Shown here: positions 8,230 through 13,698 of the stretch, in pieces
Layout: each line of letters opens with the position of its first letter
Position numbering within the stretch: position 1 is the stretch's first letter
DNA from: JBBSTY01 sp038235385
Lineage (GTDB): Bacteria; Actinomycetota; Acidimicrobiia; Acidimicrobiales; Acidimicrobilacustridaceae
Direction: 5' to 3'
Assembly (NCBI GenBank): GCA_038235385.1
Contig: JBBSTY010000118.1
Location: forward strand, 1-13,698
Length of the DNA stretch: 13,698 nucleotides
Translations under genes and position numbers: made by a program
Notes under the pieces: generated by a model
What the model saw: only the letters and a program-made list of their open reading frames with translations
Told to the model about the DNA's origin: nothing
The model's database searches: none

Positions 8230-8885
8230 CGGGCTCGACGGGTGAGCTGCTCGCGGTTGGTGATGCGGTAGCGGCGGTCGATCTGTTCGATCCAGCCGAG
8301 GCGGATGAACGAGGCGATCGCCTTGTTGACCCGTTCACGCGAGGCGCCGACCATGCCGGCGAGCTCTTCCTGGGTGATCGGCAGGGCGAACTCGTCGGCC
8401 TCGCCGGCGAGCTCGAGCAGGCGCTTGGCCGTGCGGCCGGTGACGTCGAGGAAGACCGAGTCGGCCAGCGCGGCATCGACGTTGCGGAGGCGGTTGGCGA
8501 GCATGGCCACCGCCTTCCAGAGCAGGACGGGACGCTGCTCGTAGAGCTCGCGGATCGGTGCGTACGGGATGGCGATGACGCCCGACGGCTCGAGTGCCCG
8601 GGCCTCGGCCGACCGTTGGAGCTGGTCGAACAGCGGCATCTCGCCGAAGAGGTCGCCCCGTTCCATCAGCGCCATCATCGACTCTCGGCCGTCGATGGAC
8701 TTGTTCGAGATGGCCACGCGGCCGCTCGAGACGACGAAGAGCTCGGCGGCGTCCTCCCCTTCGGAGAAGAGCAGGTCACCCCGCTGCAGCTCGCGCGCCA
8801 CGGCGACGGACGCGATGGTGTCGATCTCGTCGGGTTCGAGCACGTCGAACAACTCGACTTCGGTGAGGAGCACTCGGTCGACCAC
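8226..8885 (-). CDS. Crp/Fnr family transcriptional regulator
   Basis: This 219-residue protein is a close structural match to mycobacterial and E. coli Crp. It has an N-terminal cyclic-nucleotide-binding beta roll (about 8-115), a dimerising C-helix (about 120-145), the hinge FLDVTGR and a winged helix-turn-helix with TQEELAGMVGASRERVNKAI (171-190) as the DNA-reading part. In the ligand pocket, G81-E82 and R91-S92 match the ribose/phosphate contacts. The C-helix pair that touches adenine (T127-S128 in E. coli) is V136-D137 here. No Fnr-type cysteine cluster is present. The GTG at 8885 was chosen because a -10 box lies 7 nt upstream and the protein then aligns at its first residue; a longer frame reaches back to 9047 but would cross the promoter. 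It is divergent from carD. Confidence 0.92.
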   Translation of the reverse strand: MVDRVLLTEVELFDVLEPDEIDTIASVAVARELQRGDLLFSEGEDAAELFVVSSGRVAISNKSIDGRESMMALMERGDLFGEMPLFDQLQRSAEARALEPSGVIAIPYAPIRELYEQRPVLLWKAVAMLANRLRNVDAALADSVFLDVTGRTAKRLLELAGEADEFALPITQEELAGMVGASRERVNKAIASFIRLGWIEQIDRRYRITNREQLTRRAR

Positions 8886-8892
8886 GCCGGGG

Positions 8893-8898
8893 AGCCTA
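8893..8898 (-). promoter_or_regulatory. -10 element of a leaderless promoter for the Crp-family gene
   Basis: TAGGCT, read on the minus strand, ends 7 nt before the GTG at 8885. There is no Shine-Dalgarno. It matches the TAGGNT boxes before the LppM-like gene, radA and ispF, and supports the short form of the protein. Confidence 0.5.
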
Positions 8899-8956
8899 CC
8901 GCTCCGCCCACCCGGTCGCCGTCGGCCGGGGTGCGGAGGCCGTCGCCAGCGAGCAC

Positions 8957-8962
8957 TAACGT
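8957..8962 (+). promoter_or_regulatory. Possible carD -10 element
   Basis: TAACGT fits TANNNT and lies 62 nt before the carD GTG, implying a leader of about 55 nt. No convincing -35 is visible. The 139-nt region between the crp and carD starts also contains the minus-strand crp promoter. No TGTGA-N6-TCACA Crp site is recognisable there. Confidence 0.35.
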
Positions 8963-9013
8963 GGATGACGCCGTTCAGATCGGGACGATCCGTCTCGAGC
9001 AGGCGCTGCGCTG

Positions 9014-9017
9014 GGAG
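9014..9017 (+). promoter_or_regulatory. carD ribosome binding site
   Basis: GGAG (within GGGAG at 9013-9017) sits 7 nt before the GTG at 9025. It supports that start, where alignment with mycobacterial CarD also begins; a much longer in-frame extension upstream has no similarity to the family. Confidence 0.55.
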
Positions 9018-9024
9018 ATCCGGA

Positions 9025-9504
9025 GTGACCTTCGACGTCGGGGACAAGGTGGTCTACCCCCACCACGGCGCGGCGACCGTCGAGCGGCGTGAGACCAAGA
9101 CCGTCTTCGGCGAGGAACGTGAGTACCTGGTGCTGCGCCTGGCGTACGGCGACCTCACGTTGAACGTCCCCGCCGACAACATCGAGGGTGTCGGCCTCCG
9201 CGAGGTCATCGATCTCGACGAGGTCGAGGAGGTGTACGAGGTCCTGCGGTCCAAGGACGTGCGGATGCCCACCAACTGGTCGCGGCGGTTCAAGAACCAC
9301 GTCGAGAAGCTCAAGTCCGGCGACATCTACGAGGTCGCCGAGGTGGTGCGCAACCTGTCGTTGCGCGACCGTGAGAAGGGCCTGTCGGCGGGGGAGAAGA
9401 AGATGCTCGGGCAGGCCCGCCAGATCCTGTTGTCCGAGCTCGTGTTCGCCATCGACGCGTCCGAGGAAGAAGCCGCCGCGCAGCTCGACGAGGCCCTGGC
9501 CTGA
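9025..9504 (+). CDS. carD: CarD family transcriptional regulator
   Basis: CarD binds the beta subunit of RNA polymerase and the upstream edge of the transcription bubble, stabilising open complexes at rRNA and many other promoters. The 159-residue protein has the N-terminal Tudor-like polymerase-binding domain (about 1-60, with VGDKVVYPHHGAA and the EEREYLVLRL strand). The C-terminal helical DNA-binding domain begins at PTNWSRR. W85 falls at the same position as the tryptophan of mycobacterial CarD that wedges the bubble. The basic helices (KNHVEKLKSGD, LSAGEKKMLGQARQILLSEL) are intact. The GTG start has a GGGAG site 7 nt upstream. ispD follows after 7 nt, the usual actinobacterial carD-ispD-ispF order. 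It is divergent from the Crp-family gene. Confidence 0.96.
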   Translation: MTFDVGDKVVYPHHGAATVERRETKTVFGEEREYLVLRLAYGDLTLNVPADNIEGVGLREVIDLDEVEEVYEVLRSKDVRMPTNWSRRFKNHVEKLKSGDIYEVAEVVRNLSLRDREKGLSAGEKKMLGQARQILLSELVFAIDASEEEAAAQLDEALA

Positions 9505-9511
9505 GCTGCGC

Positions 9512-10192
9512 ATGAGCGTCTGGACGATCGTCCTGGCGGCGGGATCGGGGAGCCGCTTCGGCGGCGAGGTGCCCAAGCAGTACCGGGCGCTCGGCGGTCG
9601 ACGGGTGGTCGACTGGTCCATCGCCGCAGCGCGCCGCGCCACCGACGGCGTCGTGCTCGTGGTGGCACCCGACTCGGTGGACGAGGTCGAGCCCTCGGTG
9701 GATGCCGTGGTGGCCGGTGGGGCGACCCGGTCCGCGTCGGTGCGCGCCGGCCTGGCCGTGCTCCCCGACGACTGCGACGTGGTGGCCGTGCACGACGGCG
9801 CACGACCGTTGGCCACCACCGAGTTGTACGTCGCGGCCGTCGCCGCCGTGCGATCCGGTGCGGACGGGGCGATCCCCGCGGTCGGCGTCACCGACACGAT
9901 CAAGCGGGTCGACGCCACCGTCGTCGTCGAGACCCTCGATCGTTCGTCGCTGGTGGCGGTGCAGACCCCCCAGGTGTTCCGCCTCGACGCCCTCCGACGG
10001 GCCCATGCCGACGCCACCGACGCCACCGACGACGCGGCGTTGATCGAGGCCGCCGGCGGCACCGTCGTGGTGGTCCCGGGCGATCCCGACAACACCAAGA
10101 TCACCCGCCCGAGCGATCTCGCCATCGTCGAGGCGATCCTGCAGGGTCGAACCGCTGGCGCCGCACCAGCGCACGAGGCAACCGACAGCTGA
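9512..10192 (+). CDS. ispD: 2-C-methyl-D-erythritol 4-phosphate cytidylyltransferase
   Basis: IspD transfers CMP from CTP to MEP, the third step of the non-mevalonate isoprenoid pathway. The 226-residue protein shows the CTP-binding loop LAAGSGSRFG at 8-17 with R15, K22 in PKQY, the GGATRSASVRAGL segment near 70-82, HDGARP at 94-99 with the metal-binding D95, TDTIK, and QTPQVFR. The C-terminal NTKITRPSDL includes K196. All residues I know to be needed are present. A short duplicated GCCACCGAC unit gives the run DATDATDD ahead of the conserved DDAALIEAAG. It starts 7 nt after carD with a weak Shine-Dalgarno, so it is likely translated from the carD mRNA. ispF follows after 79 nt with its own promoter. 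Confidence 0.96.
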   Translation: MSVWTIVLAAGSGSRFGGEVPKQYRALGGRRVVDWSIAAARRATDGVVLVVAPDSVDEVEPSVDAVVAGGATRSASVRAGLAVLPDDCDVVAVHDGARPLATTELYVAAVAAVRSGADGAIPAVGVTDTIKRVDATVVVETLDRSSLVAVQTPQVFRLDALRRAHADATDATDDAALIEAAGGTVVVVPGDPDNTKITRPSDLAIVEAILQGRTAGAAPAHEATDS

Positions 10193-10259
10193 CCGCAGTT
10201 CCGACCGAGCCGTGGTGACTCGTCGACCTGATGGTGGGGCCGGTCCGGCCGACACCGGT

Positions 10260-10265
10260 TAGGTT
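10260..10265 (+). promoter_or_regulatory. -10 element of a leaderless promoter for ispF
   Basis: TAGGTT lies exactly 6 nt before the ispF ATG at 10272, the same geometry as at radA. It gives ispF-rlmB a transcript of their own, although read-through from carD-ispD remains possible. No Shine-Dalgarno or -35 is visible. Confidence 0.55.
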
Positions 10266-10271
10266 GCGGCC

Positions 10272-10793
10272 ATGTCGGTGCGGGTCGGTCAGGGATTCGA
10301 TGTGCACGCCTTCAGCGAGGACCCGGACCGGGACCTCGTCCTCGGAGGCGTGCGCTTCGTCGACGCGCCGGGGCTCGTCGGCCACAGCGACGCCGACGTG
10401 GTGGCGCACGCGTGCGCGGATGCCCTGCTCGGCGCCGCCGGGTTGGGCGACATCGGCCAGCACTTCCCCGACACCGATGCCCGCTGGCGTGGGGCCGACA
10501 GCATCGAGCTGCTCACCGAGGTGGCCCGGATGGTGCGCTCGGCCGGAGCCGTCGTCGGGAACGTGGATTGCGCCGTCGTGTGCGAGCGGCCCAAGCTGGC
10601 TCCCATGCGAGATCAGATGCAACGACGGCTCTCCGAGGCCGCCGGCGCGCCCGTGACCGTCAAGGGCAACCGGGCGGAGGGGCTCGGCGCGATCGGTCGG
10701 GCCGAAGGCATCGCGTGCTTCGCCGTGGCCGTGGTCGAGATCCCGTCCGAGGCCCCCACGGTCCGTGGCGACGAGACCGGATCGCGACGATGA
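10272..10793 (+). CDS. ispF: 2-C-methyl-D-erythritol 2,4-cyclodiphosphate synthase
   Basis: IspF cyclises CDP-ME 2-phosphate to MEcPP with release of CMP, step five of the MEP pathway; the family works as a homotrimer with active sites between subunits. The 173-residue protein has the zinc ligands D10, H12 (GFDVH) and H46, the HSDAD motif at 38-42 and DIGQHFPDTD at 60-69. It also has the typical late motif EGLGAIGRAEGIA (136-148). The segment before that, usually ATTTE and contacting the cytidine diphosphate, reads GNRAE (132-136) here. The acid remains (E136) but the threonines are gone. About 15 extra residues follow the usual C-terminus. Its stop overlaps the rlmB start as ATGA, so the two are translationally linked. 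Confidence 0.95.
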   Translation: MSVRVGQGFDVHAFSEDPDRDLVLGGVRFVDAPGLVGHSDADVVAHACADALLGAAGLGDIGQHFPDTDARWRGADSIELLTEVARMVRSAGAVVGNVDCAVVCERPKLAPMRDQMQRRLSEAAGAPVTVKGNRAEGLGAIGRAEGIACFAVAVVEIPSEAPTVRGDETGSRR

Positions 10794-11932
10794 GCCCGGC
10801 CGGTGGTGCGCCGCGGGGCGGCGGCAAGGGGCGCAAACCCGGCCCGGACGCGTCTGCGTCGACCGGTGGGTCGGGAGCCAAGGGTTCCGGGCGGGGTCGC
10901 TCGAACGCGTCGTCGAACCGCACGAAGGCCAACTCCGCGCCCGACCGCGGCCCGCTGACCCCTCGTGAGCAGCGGGCCAAGCGTGCGGCGAAGAAGGCCC
11001 AGGCGATCGCCCGGGGCAAGTCGGTCGCACGGACCAAGGGCGGATCCGGTCGTGGGGCGCAGATGCGTCTCGGCGCCGACGAGCCGACCGCCGCACGGAC
11101 GGGTGGCCGTGGTCGGGTCCGCGCCGGATCGGGTGGCGGTGCCAGCCGGACCTCCCGCGACAAGGGTCTCGGCGGCGAGCAGGTCGAGGGTCGACAGGCC
11201 GTGCGCGAGCTCCTGCTCGCCGACCGGCGCAAGGTGCGCGAGGTGTGGATCGCCATCTCCGACCACGACGACTCCGAGCTGATCGACGACCTCGCCGAGC
11301 TCGCCATGAGCCTCAACATCCCGGTGCGTGAGGTGAGCCGGTCGAAGCTCCTCGCCGAAGCCCGCACCGAGGCACCCCAGGGCGTGCTGGCCAAGGCGCA
11401 CGGACTGCCCGAGACCGAGCTCGACCAACTCGCCCGGGCATCGAAGAAGGGTCCGGCGCCCTTCCTCCTCGCCGTCGACGGGGTCACCGACCCCGGGAAC
11501 CTCGGCGCGCTCCTGCGCTCCGCCGAGGGCGCCGGCGTGAGCGGCGTCGTCCTCCCTCGTCATCGGGCGGTTCACATCACGCCGACCGTGGCCAAGGCGG
11601 CCGCCGGTGCCATCGAACACGTCCCCATGACCGTCGTCGGCGGGTTGCCGGCGGCGATCAGCCGGCTGCAGGGCCTCGGCGTCTGGGTGGTCGGTCTCGA
11701 CATGGCCGGCGAGGGCTCGTTGTTCGAGCTGCCCCTGTCGGACGAGCCGGTCATGCTAGTGCTCGGCGCCGAGGGCAAGGGTCTGTCGCGACTGGTGGCC
11801 CAGCGCTGCGACGTCGTGGTGTCGATCCCGCTCGCCGGTCGGCTCGCGTCGCTCAACGTCGCCGCCGCGGGAGCGCTCGCCTGCTTCGAGGTCGCGCGTC
11901 GCCGCCTCGCGGGCAGCTCCGGCTCCGCCTGA
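10790..11932 (+). CDS. rlmB: 23S rRNA (guanosine 2'-O) methyltransferase, RlmB/TrmH family
   Basis: This SPOUT-class enzyme methylates a ribose in 23S rRNA (G2251 in E. coli for RlmB) using S-adenosylmethionine. Of 380 residues, the first 127 or so are a Gly/Ser/Lys/Arg-rich, apparently disordered extension with no fold I recognise. The RNA-binding substrate domain then starts at EGRQAVRELL. The knotted catalytic domain has motif 1 with N237 and R243 (DPGNLGALLRSAEGAG), motif 2 with E328 (VLGAEGKGL) and motif 3 with N356 (IPLAGRLASLNVAAAGAL). Basic N-terminal extensions are common in actinobacterial RlmB. The ATG at 10790 overlaps the ispF stop by 4 nt; a longer frame upstream only shadows ispF. 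RlmB and other TrmH-family 2'-O methyltransferases cannot be separated fully by eye, but the position after the isp genes favours RlmB. Confidence 0.9.
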   Translation: MSPAGGAPRGGGKGRKPGPDASASTGGSGAKGSGRGRSNASSNRTKANSAPDRGPLTPREQRAKRAAKKAQAIARGKSVARTKGGSGRGAQMRLGADEPTAARTGGRGRVRAGSGGGASRTSRDKGLGGEQVEGRQAVRELLLADRRKVREVWIAISDHDDSELIDDLAELAMSLNIPVREVSRSKLLAEARTEAPQGVLAKAHGLPETELDQLARASKKGPAPFLLAVDGVTDPGNLGALLRSAEGAGVSGVVLPRHRAVHITPTVAKAAAGAIEHVPMTVVGGLPAAISRLQGLGVWVVGLDMAGEGSLFELPLSDEPVMLVLGAEGKGLSRLVAQRCDVVVSIPLAGRLASLNVAAAGALACFEVARRRLAGSSGSA

Positions 11933-12050
11933 CGTCCGCCGACCTGCCGCCCGCGGTCCCGCGCAGCCGTTTCCGGGGTCCCCGTCGGCCGCCCCACGCG
12001 GCAACCCACCGTCCACGCGGTCGCGCCCCGGAGCGGTGCCGGTCCTGCGC

Positions 12051-12056
12051 GATGAT
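12051..12056 (+). promoter_or_regulatory. Possible -10 element for the lipoprotein gene at 12065
   Basis: GATGAT, preceded by TGCGC, lies 8 nt before the ATG at 12065. It differs from TATAAT at two positions but has the same distance to the start codon as the leaderless boxes in the window. Apart from this, 11933-12064 shows only GC-rich sequence with a short GGGGTCCCC palindrome and no gene. Confidence 0.35.
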
Positions 12057-12064
12057 GGTCGACC

Positions 12065-13150
12065 ATGTCGAAGCCCCGGTGGAGTCGTTGGTCGTCGATC
12101 GTCGTGCTGTGCGCCATCGCCGTGGGCGTGGCTGCGTGCGGCGCCGACGCCGACGCGCCGATGCCCGACGACGTGAGCCTGGGGACGCTCCCGCCCACGA
12201 CCGCCGGCGCGCGCTGCACCGACCCGACGGGTGACATCAGCGACCTGGCGTCGCAGGTGACGGGGATGTTGGCCGAACCGTCGGGGATCGACCTCGTCTC
12301 GGCCGAGGCCGAGGTCAGCGAGACCACCCTCACCGTCACGTACACGACCGCCGGGCCGATCGCTGCGGTGGCCAAGCCCGAGTTCCTCCTCAGCCAGGGT
12401 GTGTCGGGTCAGGAACCGAGCTTCGAGCTGCGGGCCAAGCCGACCGTCCCGGGCGGACCGTGGACCGTCGGCCTGATCACCTGGACCAAGAGCGGCGGCG
12501 GCCTGGTCGAGGCGGCACCGAAGCCGGTCCCCACCGTCGTGTCGGTGGAGGGTGAGGTGCTCACCTACGCCGTCGCCCTGACCGACCTCCCGCGGATCGC
12601 CACCCTCATCTGGCAGTTCGGCGCCAGTGCGGAGCTGCCGACCGGTGAGCACGTCCTCGACGACTGCAACAACATGGGAGACCAGCCCGCGCCCGACGGC
12701 ACGGCCGCACCGGGCACGACCGGCCCGACCACCACCGTCCCCACCGTCGAGCTCGGCGACTCGTTGACCCACGTCAACGGGGTGACGGTGACGATCAGCG
12801 AGGTGCAGGCACCACCGGCCAAGGTCGAACCGTTGGCCATCCCGCTCGACGAGGGGAACCAGCTGGCGGCGGTCTACGTGAGCGCCTGCGCCAACGCCGA
12901 TCCGGTCACCGTGCGGGCCGCCTCGTTCGGGATCCAGACCGACGCCAACGAGATCCGGCCCTACTGGGAGGTGCCCACGCCCCCGGTCATCCCGGCGTTC
13001 CCGGTGTCCAAGGCGCTCGAACCCGGTGCCTGCATCAACGGCTGGGTGCCGTTCCAGTACCCGGTGACCGACACGATCGTGGAGACGTTCTACAGCCCCG
13101 ACTCCGACGGCGCGAACTACCTCATCTGGAAGGTCCCGGCCCCGGGCTGA
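12065..13150 (+). CDS. Predicted lipoprotein with C-terminal DUF4352-like domain
   Basis: This is a 361-residue predicted surface lipoprotein of unknown function. A short basic N-terminus and hydrophobic segment (about 11-22) precede a lipobox GVAAC with C25. An extracytoplasmic domain (about 35-205) follows, with two cysteines (C51 and one in LDDCNN near 200) that could form a disulfide. A Thr/Pro/Gly linker (about 208-227) leads into a second beta-rich domain that starts LGDSLTHVNGVTVTISEV. That opening, and the layout of charged strands after it, resemble DUF4352-type immunoglobulin-like domains found on Gram-positive lipoproteins; the assignment is tentative. Two more cysteines lie in this domain (SACAN, GACING). 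It is a single gene after rlmB, convergent with the molybdenum hydroxylase gene, from which its stop is 27 nt away. Confidence 0.82.
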   Translation: MSKPRWSRWSSIVVLCAIAVGVAACGADADAPMPDDVSLGTLPPTTAGARCTDPTGDISDLASQVTGMLAEPSGIDLVSAEAEVSETTLTVTYTTAGPIAAVAKPEFLLSQGVSGQEPSFELRAKPTVPGGPWTVGLITWTKSGGGLVEAAPKPVPTVVSVEGEVLTYAVALTDLPRIATLIWQFGASAELPTGEHVLDDCNNMGDQPAPDGTAAPGTTGPTTTVPTVELGDSLTHVNGVTVTISEVQAPPAKVEPLAIPLDEGNQLAAVYVSACANADPVTVRAASFGIQTDANEIRPYWEVPTPPVIPAFPVSKALEPGACINGWVPFQYPVTDTIVETFYSPDSDGANYLIWKVPAPG

Positions 13151-13185
13151 TCGCTCGCCGCTCGTCGGGCGCCACGGTCAGCGAT
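13150..13185. terminator. Possible bidirectional terminator between convergent genes
   Basis: ATCGCT at 13150-13155 pairs with AGCGAT at 13180-13185. After a C-C mismatch four more pairs follow (13157-13160 with 13175-13178, one G-T). The dyad begins on the last base of the lipoprotein stop and includes the stop codon of the minus-strand gene (13180-13178). It has the same plan as the stronger dyad at 8181-8229, with a longer loop. Confidence 0.4.
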
Positions 13186-13698
13186 GCGACTCGCCGAGGT
13201 CGTGGATGGCCCGCCACACGCACTCGGGCGACGCCGGCATGTCGAGGTGGCGGACCCCGTAGGGGGTCAGGGCATCGATCACGGCGTTCTGCACGGCGGG
13301 GGTGGCGCCGATGGTGCCCGACTCGCCGATGCCCTTGGCCCCGAGCTCGTTGAGCGGGGTGGGTGTCTCCATGGGGATCCGCTCGAACGCCGGGAGCTCG
13401 GTGGCGCTGATGACGGCGTAGTCGATGAAGTTCGCCGTGGTCGGGTTGCCGTCGTCGTCGAAGCGGACCTCCTCCAGCAGCGCCTGCGCGGCGCCCTGCG
13501 CCAGCCCGCCGTGCACCTGACCTTCGGCCAGCAAGGGGCTGAGGATGGTGCCGGCGTCGTCGACCGCGACGAGGCGGAGCAACTCGACGGCGCCGGTCTC
13601 GGTGTCGACCTCGACGACGGCGCAGTGGGCGCCGAACGGGAACGTGGGTCCGGACGCGGCGAAGTCGGAGAGCCCGATGAGCTCGTCGTCGGGGCGGG
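13178..13698 (-). CDS. Xanthine dehydrogenase family molybdopterin-binding subunit (C-terminal part)
   Basis: The frame is open to the right window edge, so the 5' part of the gene is missing and only about 172 C-terminal residues are seen. They match the end of large subunits of molybdenum hydroxylases (aerobic CO dehydrogenase-like CoxL, xanthine dehydrogenase). The visible matches are TFPFGAHCAVVEVDTETG, AEGQVHGGLAQGAAQALLEE, NFIDYAVISATELP, and GAKGIGESGTIGATPAV with the glutamate that acts as the base next to the Mo cofactor. The ESGTIG form is generic and does not identify the substrate. The active-site loop that would separate true CO dehydrogenase lies outside. A TTG at 13582 is internal, not the start. 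Small and medium subunit genes, if present, would lie to the right. Confidence 0.9.
   Translation of the reverse strand, partial: RPDDELIGLSDFAASGPTFPFGAHCAVVEVDTETGAVELLRLVAVDDAGTILSPLLAEGQVHGGLAQGAAQALLEEVRFDDDGNPTTANFIDYAVISATELPAFERIPMETPTPLNELGAKGIGESGTIGATPAVQNAVIDALTPYGVRHLDMPASPECVWRAIHDLGESHR

Noticed and set aside
8886..9024. A Crp-type TGTGA-N6-TCACA operator between crp and carD
   Set aside because: No acceptable match was found; a GTGC...GCAC pair at 8931-8956 is too short and too widely spaced to claim.
10012..10031. Short tandem GCCACCGAC repeat inside ispD
   Set aside because: Only two units, in frame, encoding DATDAT just before a conserved motif in a known loop; no sign of a functional repeat array.
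10194..10259. Terminator between ispD and ispF
   Set aside because: Only short GGCCGG/CCGGCC-type pairings (about 5 bp) are present, no better than expected for such GC-rich sequence.

Overview
The window is 13.7 kb of GC-rich, tightly packed chromosomal DNA from an actinobacterium. The CarD RNA polymerase regulator directly followed by ispD and ispF, an actinobacterial-type ClpC, an LppM-like lipoprotein and a mycobacterial-like Crp all point there. Several promoters have a TAGGNT -10 box only 6-8 nt before the start codon. Together with the divergence of the proteins from mycobacterial and Streptomyces versions, this suggests a deep lineage such as Acidimicrobiia. That placement is an inference from remembered sequences, not a search result.

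Layout, left to right: the C-terminal two thirds of clpC (plus strand, cut by the window start) ending at a strong hairpin; an LppM/DUF3153-like membrane lipoprotein; radA; disA; a 101-residue lipoprotein on the minus strand whose 3' end overlaps disA; guaB with its own promoter, leader and Shine-Dalgarno; a dienelactone-hydrolase-family enzyme 7 nt behind guaB; a convergent Crp/Fnr regulator on the minus strand; divergently from it carD-ispD, then ispF-rlmB (overlapping by 4 nt); a 361-residue lipoprotein; and, convergent at the right edge, the C-terminal part of a xanthine-dehydrogenase/CO-dehydrogenase-type molybdenum hydroxylase large subunit (minus strand, cut by the window end).

Functional themes: protein quality control (ClpC), recombination and DNA-integrity signalling (RadA with the c-di-AMP synthase DisA), guanine nucleotide synthesis (GuaB), transcription control (Crp, CarD), the MEP isoprenoid pathway (IspD, IspF) and 23S rRNA methylation (RlmB). 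The skeleton clpC-radA-disA-...-ispD-ispF-...-rlmB matches a gene order also known from Bacillus, here with lineage-specific insertions (lppM-like, guaB, hydrolase, crp) and without cysS between ispF and rlmB.

No mobile element, CRISPR array, tRNA or rRNA gene was seen. I do not see a clearly new multi-gene system. The points most worth a second look are the repeated leaderless-promoter signature, a convergent terminator dyad built from both stop codons, an altered substrate-binding motif in IspF, an altered cAMP-contact pair in the Crp protein, and a dyad over the guaB -35 region.
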